The notes beneath the pieces were generated by a model. It did not search any database. It was not told the DNA's origin and saw only the letters and a list, made by a program, of their open reading frames with translations. From Ectocarpus siliculosus (lineage: Eukaryota; Sar; Phaeophyceae; Ectocarpales; Ectocarpaceae), in assembly GCA_000310025.1 (NCBI GenBank), contig FN649751.1:2364805-2428804 (forward strand): a DNA stretch of 64,000 bases, in the 5' to 3' direction. Position numbers and translations under genes: made by a program. Positions 1 through 11,912 of the stretch are shown here, one piece after another; the first letter of the stretch is position 1, and every line of letters starts with the position of its first letter.

Positions 1-3000
1 GTTGCTCATACACCCAAGAAACGGCGAGAAGCAAAAATCGACACCGTAAGTACTCGTCGACGGTGATTGTACTACTACTGTTATGCCCAACCACAGCCTT
101 GTTCGTAAAGACCGTAGAGAACTGGTGCCCCACACTAACACTCTGATTCATTCGTAAATGGTTGGGTGGAAGGTTTCTTCCTGCGCGCACTTCGAAGCAA
201 AAACGTTTTTTTTTGTGTGGAAGGAGGGAATCGTCCTTGACAGGCGATGGGGAGATTGTACCCACCATGAAGGGGATCTCCACATTTTTGCTTGCGCGTG
301 GGTTCGCTACGTCCGCCACTCCTAGAAGTTCCACACGTCTAAAAACTGTTATTGGTCCCCCGATTTTTTTTAGCATTTTTGGAAGTATGGCTGGTGGCGA
401 GGTTTGAGCCCGAGTTGGTTTCCTCGTCCACCAAAATCAAACGTCGATCGTCGACGCCAACGTGAAAAGAGGGATCCTCGACAGCGGTAGGCTCAACCAC
501 CCACTTCTCCTACAGTAATTAATTCGAGAAGAACTGTGTCCATCGCGTGGAGCATTTTTTTTTCTTCCCATGCGGCTGTGGTGCTCAAGTTTGCTTGCAT
601 TACATGTTTTACGTATCCACGCTGTACATGGGTCGATGGCGGCGCGGCAAGCTCCGTAACAAACAGCGGTACTTCTCGCGCGATGTATTTGCCGACGAGG
701 GTGCGTGTGTGTGTGGAGAGGAGAGGGGGGCACGAGGTGTGATTCCCTCACCAAACTTCCCAAAGGCAAGGAAGGTTGGAACATCAATCCACAGACGAAT
801 AATCGCGATTCAGCATGATGATTTTGTCAGTGTTCAGAAACCCATCCGTCCCCATGTAGCCGTGCCTCGCCGGTGGTCCGTTCTCCACGAGGACAGCCGA
901 TTGACTACGCCAACAGTCACGCCATCCGTTCTGGGGCCTCTAAAAGACGGATTGGAAGATTCAATCAATCGCAAGATAATCTGAGTTGTTGGACGACAAA
1001 AAATCGAACTAACCACACACCCTTTCCAAAACCACACACCAGTACTAAATAAAATACTGCGACGAAGCATACAGACCCTCCTGTACCCGAGACCCACCCC
1101 AACGGACGAACGGAGAAAAATTGGTACTTCATCTCAACGCCGAAAGACAAGAGTGGTGGCAAAACTCGCCCAAAACGACCACTGGAGCGGCACGATCAGG
1201 GCACGACGGCGGGCGGCAACAACAGCATCAACAACACGTTCACCAAACAACAAACGAACAAACGCGCGTAAAACACTCAACACTTTTGAGATGAAAATAT
1301 TGTTCGCTCGAAAGAGACGACTGGCCAAATCTGTCCCGACTCCACGCGCGGACAGAAGGTAAGCTTTTCCTCGCCCCAGTGGACCAGGGTGGGCGTCGCA
1401 AACGGCGACAAATACAGATCAATCGTCGTGCAGCTTTACCTCCCAACGGCATTGTTTCGCAAATACACAAACAGCCACGCGCTGAAATTAATGTTTCCTT
1501 GTTTGACTCTGTAACGTAAACATACAGCAAAAATTCCTTCTCGATCGCATGATACTGCACGTTGCTTACAAGAGGTCAAGCAACACGACACAAACGAAAA
1601 CGACACAGCAGTCCGAAGGCTCAGATCGGAAGGAATGCTCTAGTACTGCGATACACACAGTGTCGAGGGGTGCCGTGTCTCGCGTGCGCGCGAGGGGGGG
1701 GCGGGGGGGGTCCGAAAAAAAAAAAAAATGCTACGCACACAAAGAAGTTACAGGACGCAAAGCATACCTACTGTCAACGCGTTCGCTAATTTAAAAAAAG
1801 GCATGTACACTTCAACTTTAACTTGCGGGAAATCAAGGGCCCGCCAGAGACGCAAGGGGATGTATACATATAATCTTTAAAACCGTAGCGTAATGTGTCT
1901 CTACACATGAACACAAGCCACGGCAAACCGTCGCCCGAATGGGGCTCTCATTCAACGACGACAATGGACACAAACCGCAACACTGTCAGTTAATCGAAAT
2001 AGTGGGGTGGAGAAAATAAAAGAAAAAAAGACAGAAAGAAAACGAACATCACTATCCTACAGTACAGCTGAGGCTCCCCGCAACAACAACTACAACAACA
2101 ACTACAACAACAAGAGTTCGACTTCGTCGGCGCTTGGGTGTTTGCGCGTCCGAATCCACATCTCGCCTCGGCGCCGCGTTTACGTATGTAGAAAGTATGC
2201 CCTCCTTCTACAGCACGGCCGCCGATGAAGAGCGGAACGCAGAATAACGACAACAACAATCACAACGACAACGATTAAACAACATACCCAAAAAAGAGAA
2301 CCATGATCATTAACATTGCTGTTGGAGTGTGGAGCCATCTCGGTCGTAGGTAACTTCTCTTCTGCGCGCCCCCTTTCCTATATCGGCGGCCGGCCTCGTT
2401 TTCTGCAGCTCCCTTTCTGTTGATATCGGATCCCTCGACAAAAAAAATCGCAACGAAAAACAACGGCCCCCCCTGAGTGTCACCGTTGTCGGTGTGGGAC
2501 CATAAAAAAGCCCACTGACGTTTGTAACAACAACACAACACACAATCTGCATCACGCCCTATGTTCGCTCTCTTCTCATCTCCTCCCTCTTCGCATCACC
2601 TGTAATGCAGTCTACTGCCGCGTCTCGATTCTCCTACGACCGGAAAAACACCGCGCGCACGGACGGAGCGCTCGGCACACCCCGCTCAGCTTTGCAACCA
2701 TGTCTACACAAAAACACCCCCCGCCTTGCGTGCGCAAGGGAACGACCGACACTAAAAAAAAAAAAAAAAAAAAAAAAAACAGCTCTCTAGAATCAAGCAC
2801 ACCGATACATCTCTGGTGGCGTCACAGCAGCGATCATTCACATCTCCAGAACCGTGGGAAAACAAGGAGACTTCACTCGCCGGTCGCAGAACGTCTGCTG
2901 CTGTAACCTGTTGGTCCGGTACCTAAACAACCCGGTCAAGGGAAGTAACGATCGGCCGACCTCGCTGGCCACGGCCGGCTAGCCCCCAAAAGCCAAAGGC

Positions 3001-3616
3001 GCTCCTTGGGCCACCCGTTGACTCACATACATATGTAGCTTGCCGCCAGCTGCTACAAAGGCTTCACCACGATCTCGTCGCACACAGGAACGGGACGGGG
3101 GCAGACGGGTCTCAAAACCTTACCGAACCAAGGAAAGAGGGGAGGAAGGGACACAGGACGCGCGCCATCAAGAGCCAGATTCTAGGAAGGAAATCCCACC
3201 AAAAAACGAGCCCTTGCCGACAGCTAGCTTTCTAGGGACACAAGAGAGAGCTCACGACAAAACGACCACATCGAACGCACAACGACGGCAGTGGAGAGGG
3301 CTCTAAAAACCACCTACCGGGTACACGGGGACACTCGTCCTGACACCGCCGCCGGGGAGCAACAATCAAGACACCCACCCACCCAGCAGCTGGACAGTTC
3401 AGCTGAATCACCATTTTCGAAGGAAAAAACATACAGCCGAATAAATGCCACTTGTACTTCACCCAGCACCGGCCGTTTACGCGTCTCTTCTTTAACACCC
3501 AGCCACACACGGGTTCAGACGCCATCCGTCGATCTGTTTTTCATGTTCGCCCCCGCCCCCCGCCCCCCGCCCCCCCTCCAGCTTCCGCCGGCATCACCCC
3601 GACACACCAACAACAA
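1..3616. other. Intergenic; no supported gene
   Basis: I find no exon here that I can support; the open frames are short and low in complexity. The right part, perhaps 2.7-3.6 kb, probably holds the 3' untranslated region of the minus-strand PAN3 gene. The segment has an AAC/ACT-rich stretch at about 2080-2115, a 26-base A run at 2754-2779 and C-rich tracts near 3548-3575. Where the gene to the left begins or ends is not visible. Confidence 0.5.
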
Positions 3617-6600
3617 TCAGTACGGCGGTGGCTGCGGAGGCCCCCCCGGGTGGTGCCCCACCATCGGCGGTCCCATCATCACCATGCCGGGGTGGTGGTG
3701 CTGGGGGTGGTGGGGGTGGTGGTGCTGGGGATGGTGGTGAGGGTGGTGCCCCATCGGGACCACCACGCCGCCGCCGCCGCCGCCGCCGCCACCGCCCGGG
3801 TGGTGCGGCACGACCCCTCCGTGGACGACGTGAACCCCGCCCCCGTGTACCCCGCCGCCGTGCACGAGACCCCCCGCGTGGCCCCCTCCGTGCACACCCC
3901 CGATCCCCATCGCCATCCCGCCCCGGCCGCCACCGTTGCTGCCGCTTCGCCCCCCGCCGCTACCACCCTGGCCACCGCGAGAAAGCACGCCGCCGTGATG
4001 GCCATGGCCGTTCGCGGCATGACTGCCTCCCTTGTTGCCGCCACGGCCACCACCGCCGCCAACGGAGGAGGAGGGGGCGGAGGCCGCATGCTGTTGCTGC
4101 TGCTGCTGCTGCTGCTGCTGTCGCTGCTGGGGCGGCGGGCCGGCGTGACCGGAGACCTCGGCGAAGGCCTCCTCGAGGCAGCGCTTCACGTCCGCGAACG
4201 ACACGACCAAGAGAGAGCGCCTGTCCCTGCTGGTGAGGAGGATCTTCTCCTCGTTACCGGCGTCGAGGAGCGACAGGCTCTGGTACACGTGCCCGAAGTC
4301 CATCACCGGCTCGCCGTCCGCATCCACCTGTGTACATGCGTACATGTGTGTGTGCGTGTTTTTATGGAGTAAACATCGGCCGCGCAATTTAGCCGGCTGA
4401 CCAATGAAGAGACGCCAGTCTCAAAGCGGTTCAAAACAAAAAAATGTTTCCAAAGGCCATCACCTGTGCGTGTGTGTGTGTGTGTGCCATGGTTATTGGC
4501 ATCGACCGCCCTAACCGGCGTGCCAATTTGTACTTGGAAGTATGTGTGTGTGCCTTGAACTTGCTTTTTTAAGTTTTTAAGTTTTATTAAACCTATGAAG
4601 TATCGACCGAGCTAGCCGGCTTGACCAAGGAAAATACGTCGGTCCTAATGCGGGATTCATCGTGTCGGCGTCGTCATCGCTGTCGCTGACACCCGAAACT
4701 TCGACAGGTAGCGTCAAACAGGGAGAGACTAAAACCGCAGCCCAGCCGGTGCCGGTGCCATATACCATCCTGCAAGTCTCGCCGAACCAAGAGCCGACCT
4801 CCTCCTTCGAGGAAACCTAAAAGAACCCAACCACACATTTCCTCACACACGCTGGTCTGACATACTGGGCGGGCTGGGCAAAAGTACACCCACGCACGAC
4901 TCGCCACACCAAACTGATGCAACAACAACAAAATAGTCGCAAGGAAAGGAAGAAGACAAAGAAACATCAACCACACACACAAAGGGCAACGAGAGCACCA
5001 GAAACAAAGCCGCCAGCACGGGCAGGCGAACGCGCACGAATGCCCGCACCTGGTGGAAGAGGTAGTCCCTGAAGAGCTTGAGGATGTAACGCTCCCCGGT
5101 CTCCGACCACTCCCCGACCCCGCCCTGGTCGGGCCTCTCGTTCAGAGTGCCCAGTTTCAGGAGCAGCCGCAGCAGCCGCCCGTTGTCATACTCGCTGTAT
5201 TGTGTGTTTTTCGCGATCGTAGGTCGTTGTATCCCATGTGAAGCCATTCGTTTTGTCCGCGCCCCCCCCCCCCCAGGGCGCGCCGGGAAAAAATAGGTAG
5301 GGAAGAAGGACGTCGCACACAACGGCAGTGGTGGGAAGTGGCAAGACAAGCGAGGTAAGGTTGGAGTCCAGCACAAACGGACGAACATCGCAGTGAGGAC
5401 CGACTAAGAGAAAGATGAGGCGAAAACGAGACACGCGTAGGGGAACAGCGGCGGCTGGCTTTTGCTGCGTACACGCTGTCGCAATTCGCGCACACAGAAG
5501 GACTGAAAAACCAACACCCATTGCACAAAAAAACACACACATGCCTGCTTTGCGGAACACACCGTTCGTCAAAAGTCCTCAGCCAGACCTGCGACTACCG
5601 GACACAAACAAAGCGTGTGGGCCAACCAACGCCACCACCACTGACTACCGCCCTCCTTTTTCGCGCGCGCGCGCGTCTCTCTCTCTCTCTCGCGCGCGCG
5701 CTCTCTCTCTCTCGTTGTGCCGTCCCGCCCGTACCTTGCCAAGTGGCCCTGAAGCGCGCCGTTTGCCATCAGCGTGTTCTCCATGGCGTCCATGGTGTGA
5801 TGGGCGGTTGCCACGCAGACCTGACCGTAAAATAACAAACAACAAAAGTGTCGTGGGGTATGCAGTCCGTCAACAACAGCAGAATTGTGATCCACACGTC
5901 GCCACACAATGAATGTCCATGTTGGGCACAAAATCTTGCAAAATAACAAAAAAAAAAACACTCGTCCGGTTGCATCCAACAAACGCTGCCAAAGTCCATC
6001 TTCCGTGTTGGCAGCGATTGCGACCGACTACGTTCTCGTTCCGTCCTCGCTCTTTCCACGGACAGCGGGCATTGCGTTCTGTCCCTCCCTCCCTCTTTTC
6101 TTGCCCCCTTCGTCCCTAAACCACGGTGCTCAGCCGCAGACAGGCCTTTCGTGCAAACACAACAACCGTTGCTGCTGTGTTTGTTTCGCGTTTAGCACTA
6201 CCTCATACGAAGCACTCCAGTGCTTCCGGTGTCGTCTGTATGCTGTGCGTGTGCCCCACAAGATCGGCAAGGAGTGTGCACGAAGGACAGCAGTTCGCAC
6301 TTTAGTCTCGGCGTTTTCAAAACCCGCACAACAGATCGCTACGCATGATACGTGAAAAAAAGGGCTCACCAACAACATTTCTACTGAATATATGGTTTTG
6401 GTTCTGCACACTATTTTTTTTAACGTTTGATACCTTGTTTTCCCATCCAGCAATGTATGCATGCATGCATGCGTCCCTACTGGGTGTCTGCCTTCTTTGC
6501 TGTAGATCTTGCCGAGTCGCTGCATACGACAGTGCTGAAACCACCACCGCTCTCACCTCGAAAACGCTGGGAGGCTTCTTCGACACGAGCGACGCCGCCA

Positions 6601-9600
6601 GGTTGTGCAGCTCGGGCGTGTAGTGTTGCGCCGTGAACGCGAGCGATTCCCCCCGGGAGGCGACGGTGACGGGATGTCGGCACGCCAGCGCCAGGATGAG
6701 GCTTCCCAGGTCCACCATGTCTTGCCGCTGCAGCTCGGAGACCTGCCCGAGCGCGCGGAGTTGCATAAAAAAGCACACCACACCAGACGACGAAAGTATC
6801 GCATCACGCACTTAACCGAAGGCAAACACTGATTTTGATTGTCCGTGTCGGTGCTGCTGTAAATAATTTTCACCGCAGTATGCACACAATCGCCTTCCTA
6901 CATTTCCCTTGGAGTCTTCCTGCCTGCTTGCCTGAATGAACACGACACGCTAGAATGCGCTACGCGGAACCAGACCTCGAGACCCCGGCCGCAAATGCCA
7001 CAGCTTTTGTCACAACCTCAAAGTGTGCACGGCAGACAACGGAAAAGAGTCAAACCCGGACCATTTCGTATCGCACGTAAACGTGGTTGTTCACAAAGAG
7101 ACCGTGTCGTCAAAACCCGACCCTTTCTCATCGCGAGTAAACGTGGTTGTACACCGTGTCCGAGTCAAAATTGAGCCTTTCTCAACGCAAGTAAACGTGG
7201 TCGTTCCTTAAGATACCGTGTCCCATCCCACCCCACTCTGACAAACCCCGCGAACCCCCAGCAACAACAGCAACAACCCTTGACTTACCTGCTTGCGCGT
7301 CTCGTACTCCAGGACGTCCAGGCAGCCGACCCAGTTCACCCGCACCCGGTCTCCGACAAGGCAGTACAGCACGCGGCTCGGGTGGACGTTGCGGAGCGCC
7401 GCCCCGGCCGCGTGGGTCGCCCGCAGCGCGCCCAGCAGCTGGCACACGAGGCGCCACAGGAGGCCCTCCGAGAGCAGCCCGCCCTGCCTCTGGATGAACC
7501 GCTCGGACAGGGTCTCCGCTCCCGGGTGGAAGTCGGACACGAAGAAGAGAGCGTTGCGATGGAGGAACGCCTGTGGCATTTGTTTGTATATTACCACCGG
7601 TGAGGGGGGGGGGTGAGAGATAATAGGAACATGGTTTTTCAGGCGGTCGTCGGGGGGGGGGAGTGTTGTAGATGCCAGGGAGGGAGGGAAACGAGGCAAC
7701 ACAAACGCCGTGATAATTGAATGCAACCCAATACATAGCACGGGTGTCGCGCGGAGGGGAGGGAATCGGATTGTCCTTGGGGTGTGCATGCGTTACGCCG
7801 GCTGAGCATTAGGAACATTAACATCTATATTGCAGACACGCTTTCTAGGTGCTCCGCGGGCTCCCCCGACAGGGGCACAGCGGAGTAGGTTTAGAGTGTG
7901 CGTGGGTACTGTATACCACCACGTTAGCGCGGGGCGGGGGGGGGGCTGTTCAGGAAAGGAAGGAAGGAAGGAAGGCATTACAGGCCCCTCGGGGCGGGAC
8001 GTGGCCCCCCGTCCATGCCGATGCAAATGCTTCTGCATCATGATCATCACCATCACATCACAACAAGCGAACAGCACCCCCCGAAGCGAGTCACAACGGT
8101 TCTTGTCTCTGTCTTCCCCACCTCTCGAGGGCGGGTGATGGCCGGGTGCTCCGGCATGGACAGCCAAATCTCCGTCCCCATGGCCACGATCTTCGCCGTC
8201 GTGCGCGCGGTGTCGAAGCGGCGCAGGGCAAAGGCCTGCCCGTTGTGGTGCTGGATGACCTGCGAAAGCGACGAGGACACCAAGACAAGAGATAGACCAG
8301 CGGTTTACCACCACCCACAGACACACGAACAAAAACAACAACAAGAAACAGAGCGAAGCAGCCGTACTCTGTCGAAGCGCATCGGCAAAAGGTGACGCCA
8401 TCAGGCCGGCCGAGCGAATCGCCCACGGTTGCAAGAGAAGCTGAGCAAGCGGCATCCTGCATGCACAACGCAGGCTGGCCGGAAAACCAAGACACAAGAT
8501 GGTGTCAGGAGCTCGTGCGGTGTTGTAAAAGCTTCGCAGGTGCTTGCTCGTCAACAGGCGTGGTCGTGACACTGCTGCGTTGTGCTGTGCTGTGCTGTTT
8601 GAGGTGTTCAGTGTTTTAATCCTCCTCAACAAAAAGGCAGACGTTTCGCCGAAAACCACGACGCCGACCGGTCATTCAGACAACGGGATCCTATCGGCAA
8701 ATGTCCCCAACACAGGTGCTTGCCACGGACGGGCACGGTAACCACGTGCACCTACGAACGGAACGGAACCGCTTGCCTGGCGCCAAGTCGCGCGTTCGCC
8801 TTTTGCTTCCGAGAGACAGTGAATATCAAAAACACCCTCTCTTGTCGCTGCATCTTCTCGTGAGTTGGTTGCCCTTGTACACGCGCGTACAGTAGTAGAT
8901 AGACGAAACGGAACAACATCACACCCAAAGTTCGAGGAGAGGCTTCGTTCGTTCACACCTTGTAGGTCTCGCTGGGGTAGCCGAAAGACCCGGCGGTGCC
9001 TCGAGTCTTGGAGGCGTCGTCCAGCGGGAAAGCGGCGTAGAACTGCGGCGGGATCTCCTTGAGCCGCTCGTCGTCGGGGGGAAGCTGTCGGAGGACGCTG
9101 AGGGAGTGGTTCTGGAACTCTGCCCACAGCTGCTCCGGGACGGCCGTGCTGCGAAGTTAGAACACGGCGGGGTGCTAGAACGTCAGCAGGGCGACACGAT
9201 GAAAGGTTATCCTTGGCAATTTGCTCCAAGAAAAGGGACGTGAAGTTGGGAAGCAACCAGAGAGGTTGACAGGAAAGATAAAGAGAGAGAAACAAAGGCG
9301 AGATACTGTAGTAGTAGCTTCGACAACCTCTCCACCCAATCCTGAACATAAACGTTAGCGGATCGGTACTCGGCCACAATGCAGCAGCATGGGTTGACCT
9401 CTGAGGGCTCTTCTACTATCGTTGGCCATCCGCCGGCCCGTGTCGCTTCCCCCCCCTCGGACACACCAACAGAGTCATGAACCTCGGACACAACAAATCA
9501 TGAACCTCCACGCACGCACAACGGACGGTCGTCAACGCCCCCGGAGCACGCGAGGAGAGATCAGCCTACGGCAGCCGTGGTGTCTGCAAGACTGCTGTAC

Positions 9601-10499
9601 GAATACCTGTGCATGGTGCGTCTCTGCGGCGCGGCGAGCGCCGCCGACCCTGCGGCCCACAGGAACCCTTCCTCCTGCGGCCCGTACGCTTCCGGCCCGA
9701 CGAGCTCGTCTGTCGCCAGCGCCTCGCTCTCCGGCACGAAGTAGATGGTGCCTCCGCGCACCACCTGGACCATCTTTTCCGGCCCCGTCCCCCCCCCCGC
9801 CGCCGCTTCTGCTGCTGCCGATCCAGCGGCATCTCCGCTGCCGGTACCGCCGCCGCCGGGTACGAACTCTTGGGCGAATGCGGTGAGGTCGGAGGAGTCC
9901 GCGGTCTTCGCCTCTGCGCCGGACCGCCCGCCCTTCTTGCTGGCCTTGCCGGGCGGTGCTCTTCCCCCTCCTGATGCTGCCGCTGCCGCCGCCGACGCGG
10001 CCCCGCCAGGCACGAACTCCGCGGCGTGCGCCTTGAGACCCAAGTTGTGCTCTGGGCTCGACGGCATCTGAGAGAAGTCTGTTCCACGGCCGCCGCCGCT
10101 GCTGCCGGCGGCACGGCCGGGGTTGTCCGCGAGCGGCGGCGGCCTCCCGGCGGTAGTGGTGCCTGCTCCTCCTCCTCCTCCCCGGCTGCTGCTGCTGCTG
10201 CTGCCCCCCCCCTCCGAGCGCGAGGGGACGATCCCGCGAATGTCTGGCGAAGGGTGCTGCTGGTGCTGCTGGTGCTGTTGTTGATGTAGTTGATGCTGGT
10301 GCTGCCCGAAGCCGCTGCCGCTGCCGCTGCCGCCGCCGCCGGCAGCGCGTCTTGCCTCGTCGACGGCCTGCTGTTGCATGTGCGGGGAAGAGTGGTGTCT
10401 CGTTGCTGCCAGCATCGGCGAGAGTTTAGGGAAGTAGTCACCCCCGCCGCCACTGCCGCCACCCCCACCACCGCTGCCGCCTGCGCCATGTTGAGACAT
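3617..10499 (-). CDS. PAN3: PAN3, regulatory subunit of the PAN2-PAN3 poly(A) deadenylase
   Basis: PAN3 is the pseudokinase partner that recruits the PAN2 exonuclease to poly(A)-binding protein on cytoplasmic mRNA. Eight phase-consistent exons: 10499-9607, 9148-8959, 8259-8122, 7570-7289, 6742-6557, 5820-5735, 5194-5050 and 4327-3617, giving about 876 residues. The N-terminus is a Gly/Ser/Gln/His-rich disordered region with two PAM2-like motifs (about residues 152-165 and 204-215). A segment with GGTIYFVP and [18 protein letters not shown] leads into the pseudokinase, where [15 protein letters not shown] replaces a normal HRD loop, as is usual in PAN3. The C-terminal knob follows ([18 protein letters not shown], then [15 protein letters not shown]). 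Beyond the knob lies an unusual tail of about 180 residues, starting with a polyglutamine run and continuing very rich in Gly and His. The yeast-type N-terminal zinc finger is not seen. The start is the first ATG of the open exon; the gene is divergent from the next gene to the right. Confidence 0.9.
4391..4660 (+). repeat. Three degenerate copies of dispersed repeat R2 in a PAN3 intron
   Basis: Near 4391, 4513 and 4614 the intron repeats a core like 'aaccggctgaccaatgaaa', followed in two copies by a 'cgtc...cagtctc...gcgg' stretch. Copies are about 100-120 bases apart. Better-preserved single copies occur at 14361-14430 and 50609-50675, so this is a dispersed family of unknown origin. Confidence 0.6.
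5661..5713 (+). repeat. CG/CT microsatellite in a PAN3 intron
   Basis: Alternating GC and CT dinucleotide runs lie just outside the donor of the exon at 5735-5820, on its intron side. Confidence 0.9.
7049..7214 (+). repeat. Three tandem copies of a ~62-base unit in a PAN3 intron
   Basis: Each unit runs roughly 'gtcaaa', then a 'gacc/gagc' and 'tttctcatcgc' block, then 'agtaaacgtggttgt' and ends near 'ccgtgtc'. Copies start near 7049, 7110 and 7172 and differ at many positions, so the array is old. It lies between the exons 7289-7570 and 6557-6742. Confidence 0.75.
9855..9890 (-). other. PAM2-like motif 2 in PAN3
   Basis: The translated stretch [12 protein letters not shown] repeats the same Ala-x-Glu-Phe-Val-Pro core as the first motif. 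The intervening linker is Ala/Gly/Lys-rich. Both copies keep the Phe expected to contact the MLLE domain. Confidence 0.72.
10005..10046 (-). other. PAM2-like motif 1 in PAN3
   Basis: The translated stretch [15 protein letters not shown] fits the PAM2 pattern (hydrophobic residue, then Ala-x-Glu-Phe-x-Pro). In other proteins this motif binds the MLLE domain of poly(A)-binding protein. It sits in the disordered N-terminal part, about 50 residues before a second copy. Confidence 0.75.
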
Positions 10500-11912
10500 G
10501 TTTCAGTTTTGTCTTGGTCTTACAGAGAGCGGAGGTCGCGTTTTGGTGTGTGCAGGCTGCGGCTGTCCTTGGCAGCAAGGTGTGGTTCGAGCAGGTATTG
10601 GGGTCCAGGCGTGGAAGGACAAGATGCCAGACGTGCGTGCTTTGAAATTGTGCGTCTCCTTCGTCTGGCGCTTGACCCCCAGCGAAAACTGCTGCTCGGC
10701 CTGCTGTGAATTCAGTGCGCACTGCTTTAGGTTTTGAGGAAGGGGATACGCAAATTGCTTTTGCGCATACTGCCTTTACGGGGGTGGGGGGCACCGTGAG
10801 CTCACCGGATGCCCTCGTGCGGTGTGGCAGCTCAGAGAGCTGGTCTCGCGGTTGCAGTCAAGGCTCTCGCGCGTCATGTTTCGGGAGGTGAGAGAAGCAA
10901 CGAATTCATTGGCCACCCTCTGATGATGCGTAGAACGTGGGACTACACTATGAAATATCTCGATGTGCTGTCGCCGTTGCCATTGTTCTTGACCCGTGTC
11001 ACCTGCCACACTCTCTCGCGAAGTATCGTATCATTCCTGTGTGCGCTGCACCGGGCGGTTGTTACATAACTCGGTGTGAGTTCAGCGATACTTCTGCGTG
11101 GGAAGACACTTCTCGTCTATCTATCTAATTTTGCCATGAAATTTCCCCCCCGACGTCCGACAAACTGCGAAACCGATCGGCAGTGGGTGGATCATGACGC
11201 TTCCCTTGTCCTCTGAATCGTCGTTTCATCGAAGGCAACCTAACCTTCGTTGTTGACAGCAGTTCCTGGTGTAGGTGTTGCACCCTCCGCTCGTAGACTG
11301 CTTAGACCATCGATTGTGGTGATATTGGTTGTACCTTGTGCCGCGAAATGGCGGACCTGTAGAGGATGCCCTTATGCTCACACATGACTCTTTTGTGGGT
11401 ATCCAAGCACTACTGCTGTAGACATGCACAAAAGGGTGACCGCGCTTCTCGATTCAGGGCTATACTTGTACGGCGCGGCAACTTTTGGGCCACCCCAATG
11501 GCCCACACCATTCACGTCACCTGTAAATAAATGCCAACATGGTTAGCGGGTGCAAGCTTGCAGCCTTATTCCTATTTTCAAAATGCCGTTGTTCTGGTGT
11601 GTGTTCTTTGCGGTATATTCCTCCGCACATGTATGAATACTTGGTGAATAGCTGAATAGCGTTCAACTTGTAAACTCAAAATAAGAGAGCAGGCCCAGTT
11701 TCCAGCCGGTTTCTCTCCACTCACTGAAAAGACTTGAGCACATCCCTTTCGAATGTGGTTATATCTCGAGCGGGTAGTCTTTCTGTGAGATTATGTTTAC
11801 TCTCTAAAAATAGCGTTCCCACGGGCCTTTCGCATCTACTTGCTTGGACGTTTGCGAACAGACCACCGCCAACAGAGCCTCTCTGCAGCGATCTGGAGGC
11901 GGAGCGGGGGCG
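10500..11912. promoter_or_regulatory. Divergent intergenic region between PAN3 and the COPI-associated-like gene
   Basis: The two flanking genes are transcribed away from each other, so both promoters and 5' untranslated regions must lie here. I could not identify a TATA box or other element with confidence. A copy of dispersed repeat R1 occupies about 11671-11800, close to the right-hand gene. Confidence 0.5.
11671..11800 (+). repeat. Dispersed repeat R1, copy a
   Basis: This stretch contains 'actcaaaataag', 'cagccggtttc', 'tcactg', 'agactt', 'tatctcga' and 'gggtagtctttctgtg'. The same blocks recur in the same order at 63308-63430, and the last two recur at 32604-32660. Confidence 0.7.

Noticed and set aside
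3452-4372. A 306-codon plus-strand frame and a 202-codon plus frame in the same place
   Set aside because: They are antisense shadows of the Gly/His-rich tail and knob exon of PAN3.
7049-7214. Possible CRISPR-like array
   Set aside because: It has only three diverged units with no constant repeat and unique spacer pattern, in a eukaryotic intron.
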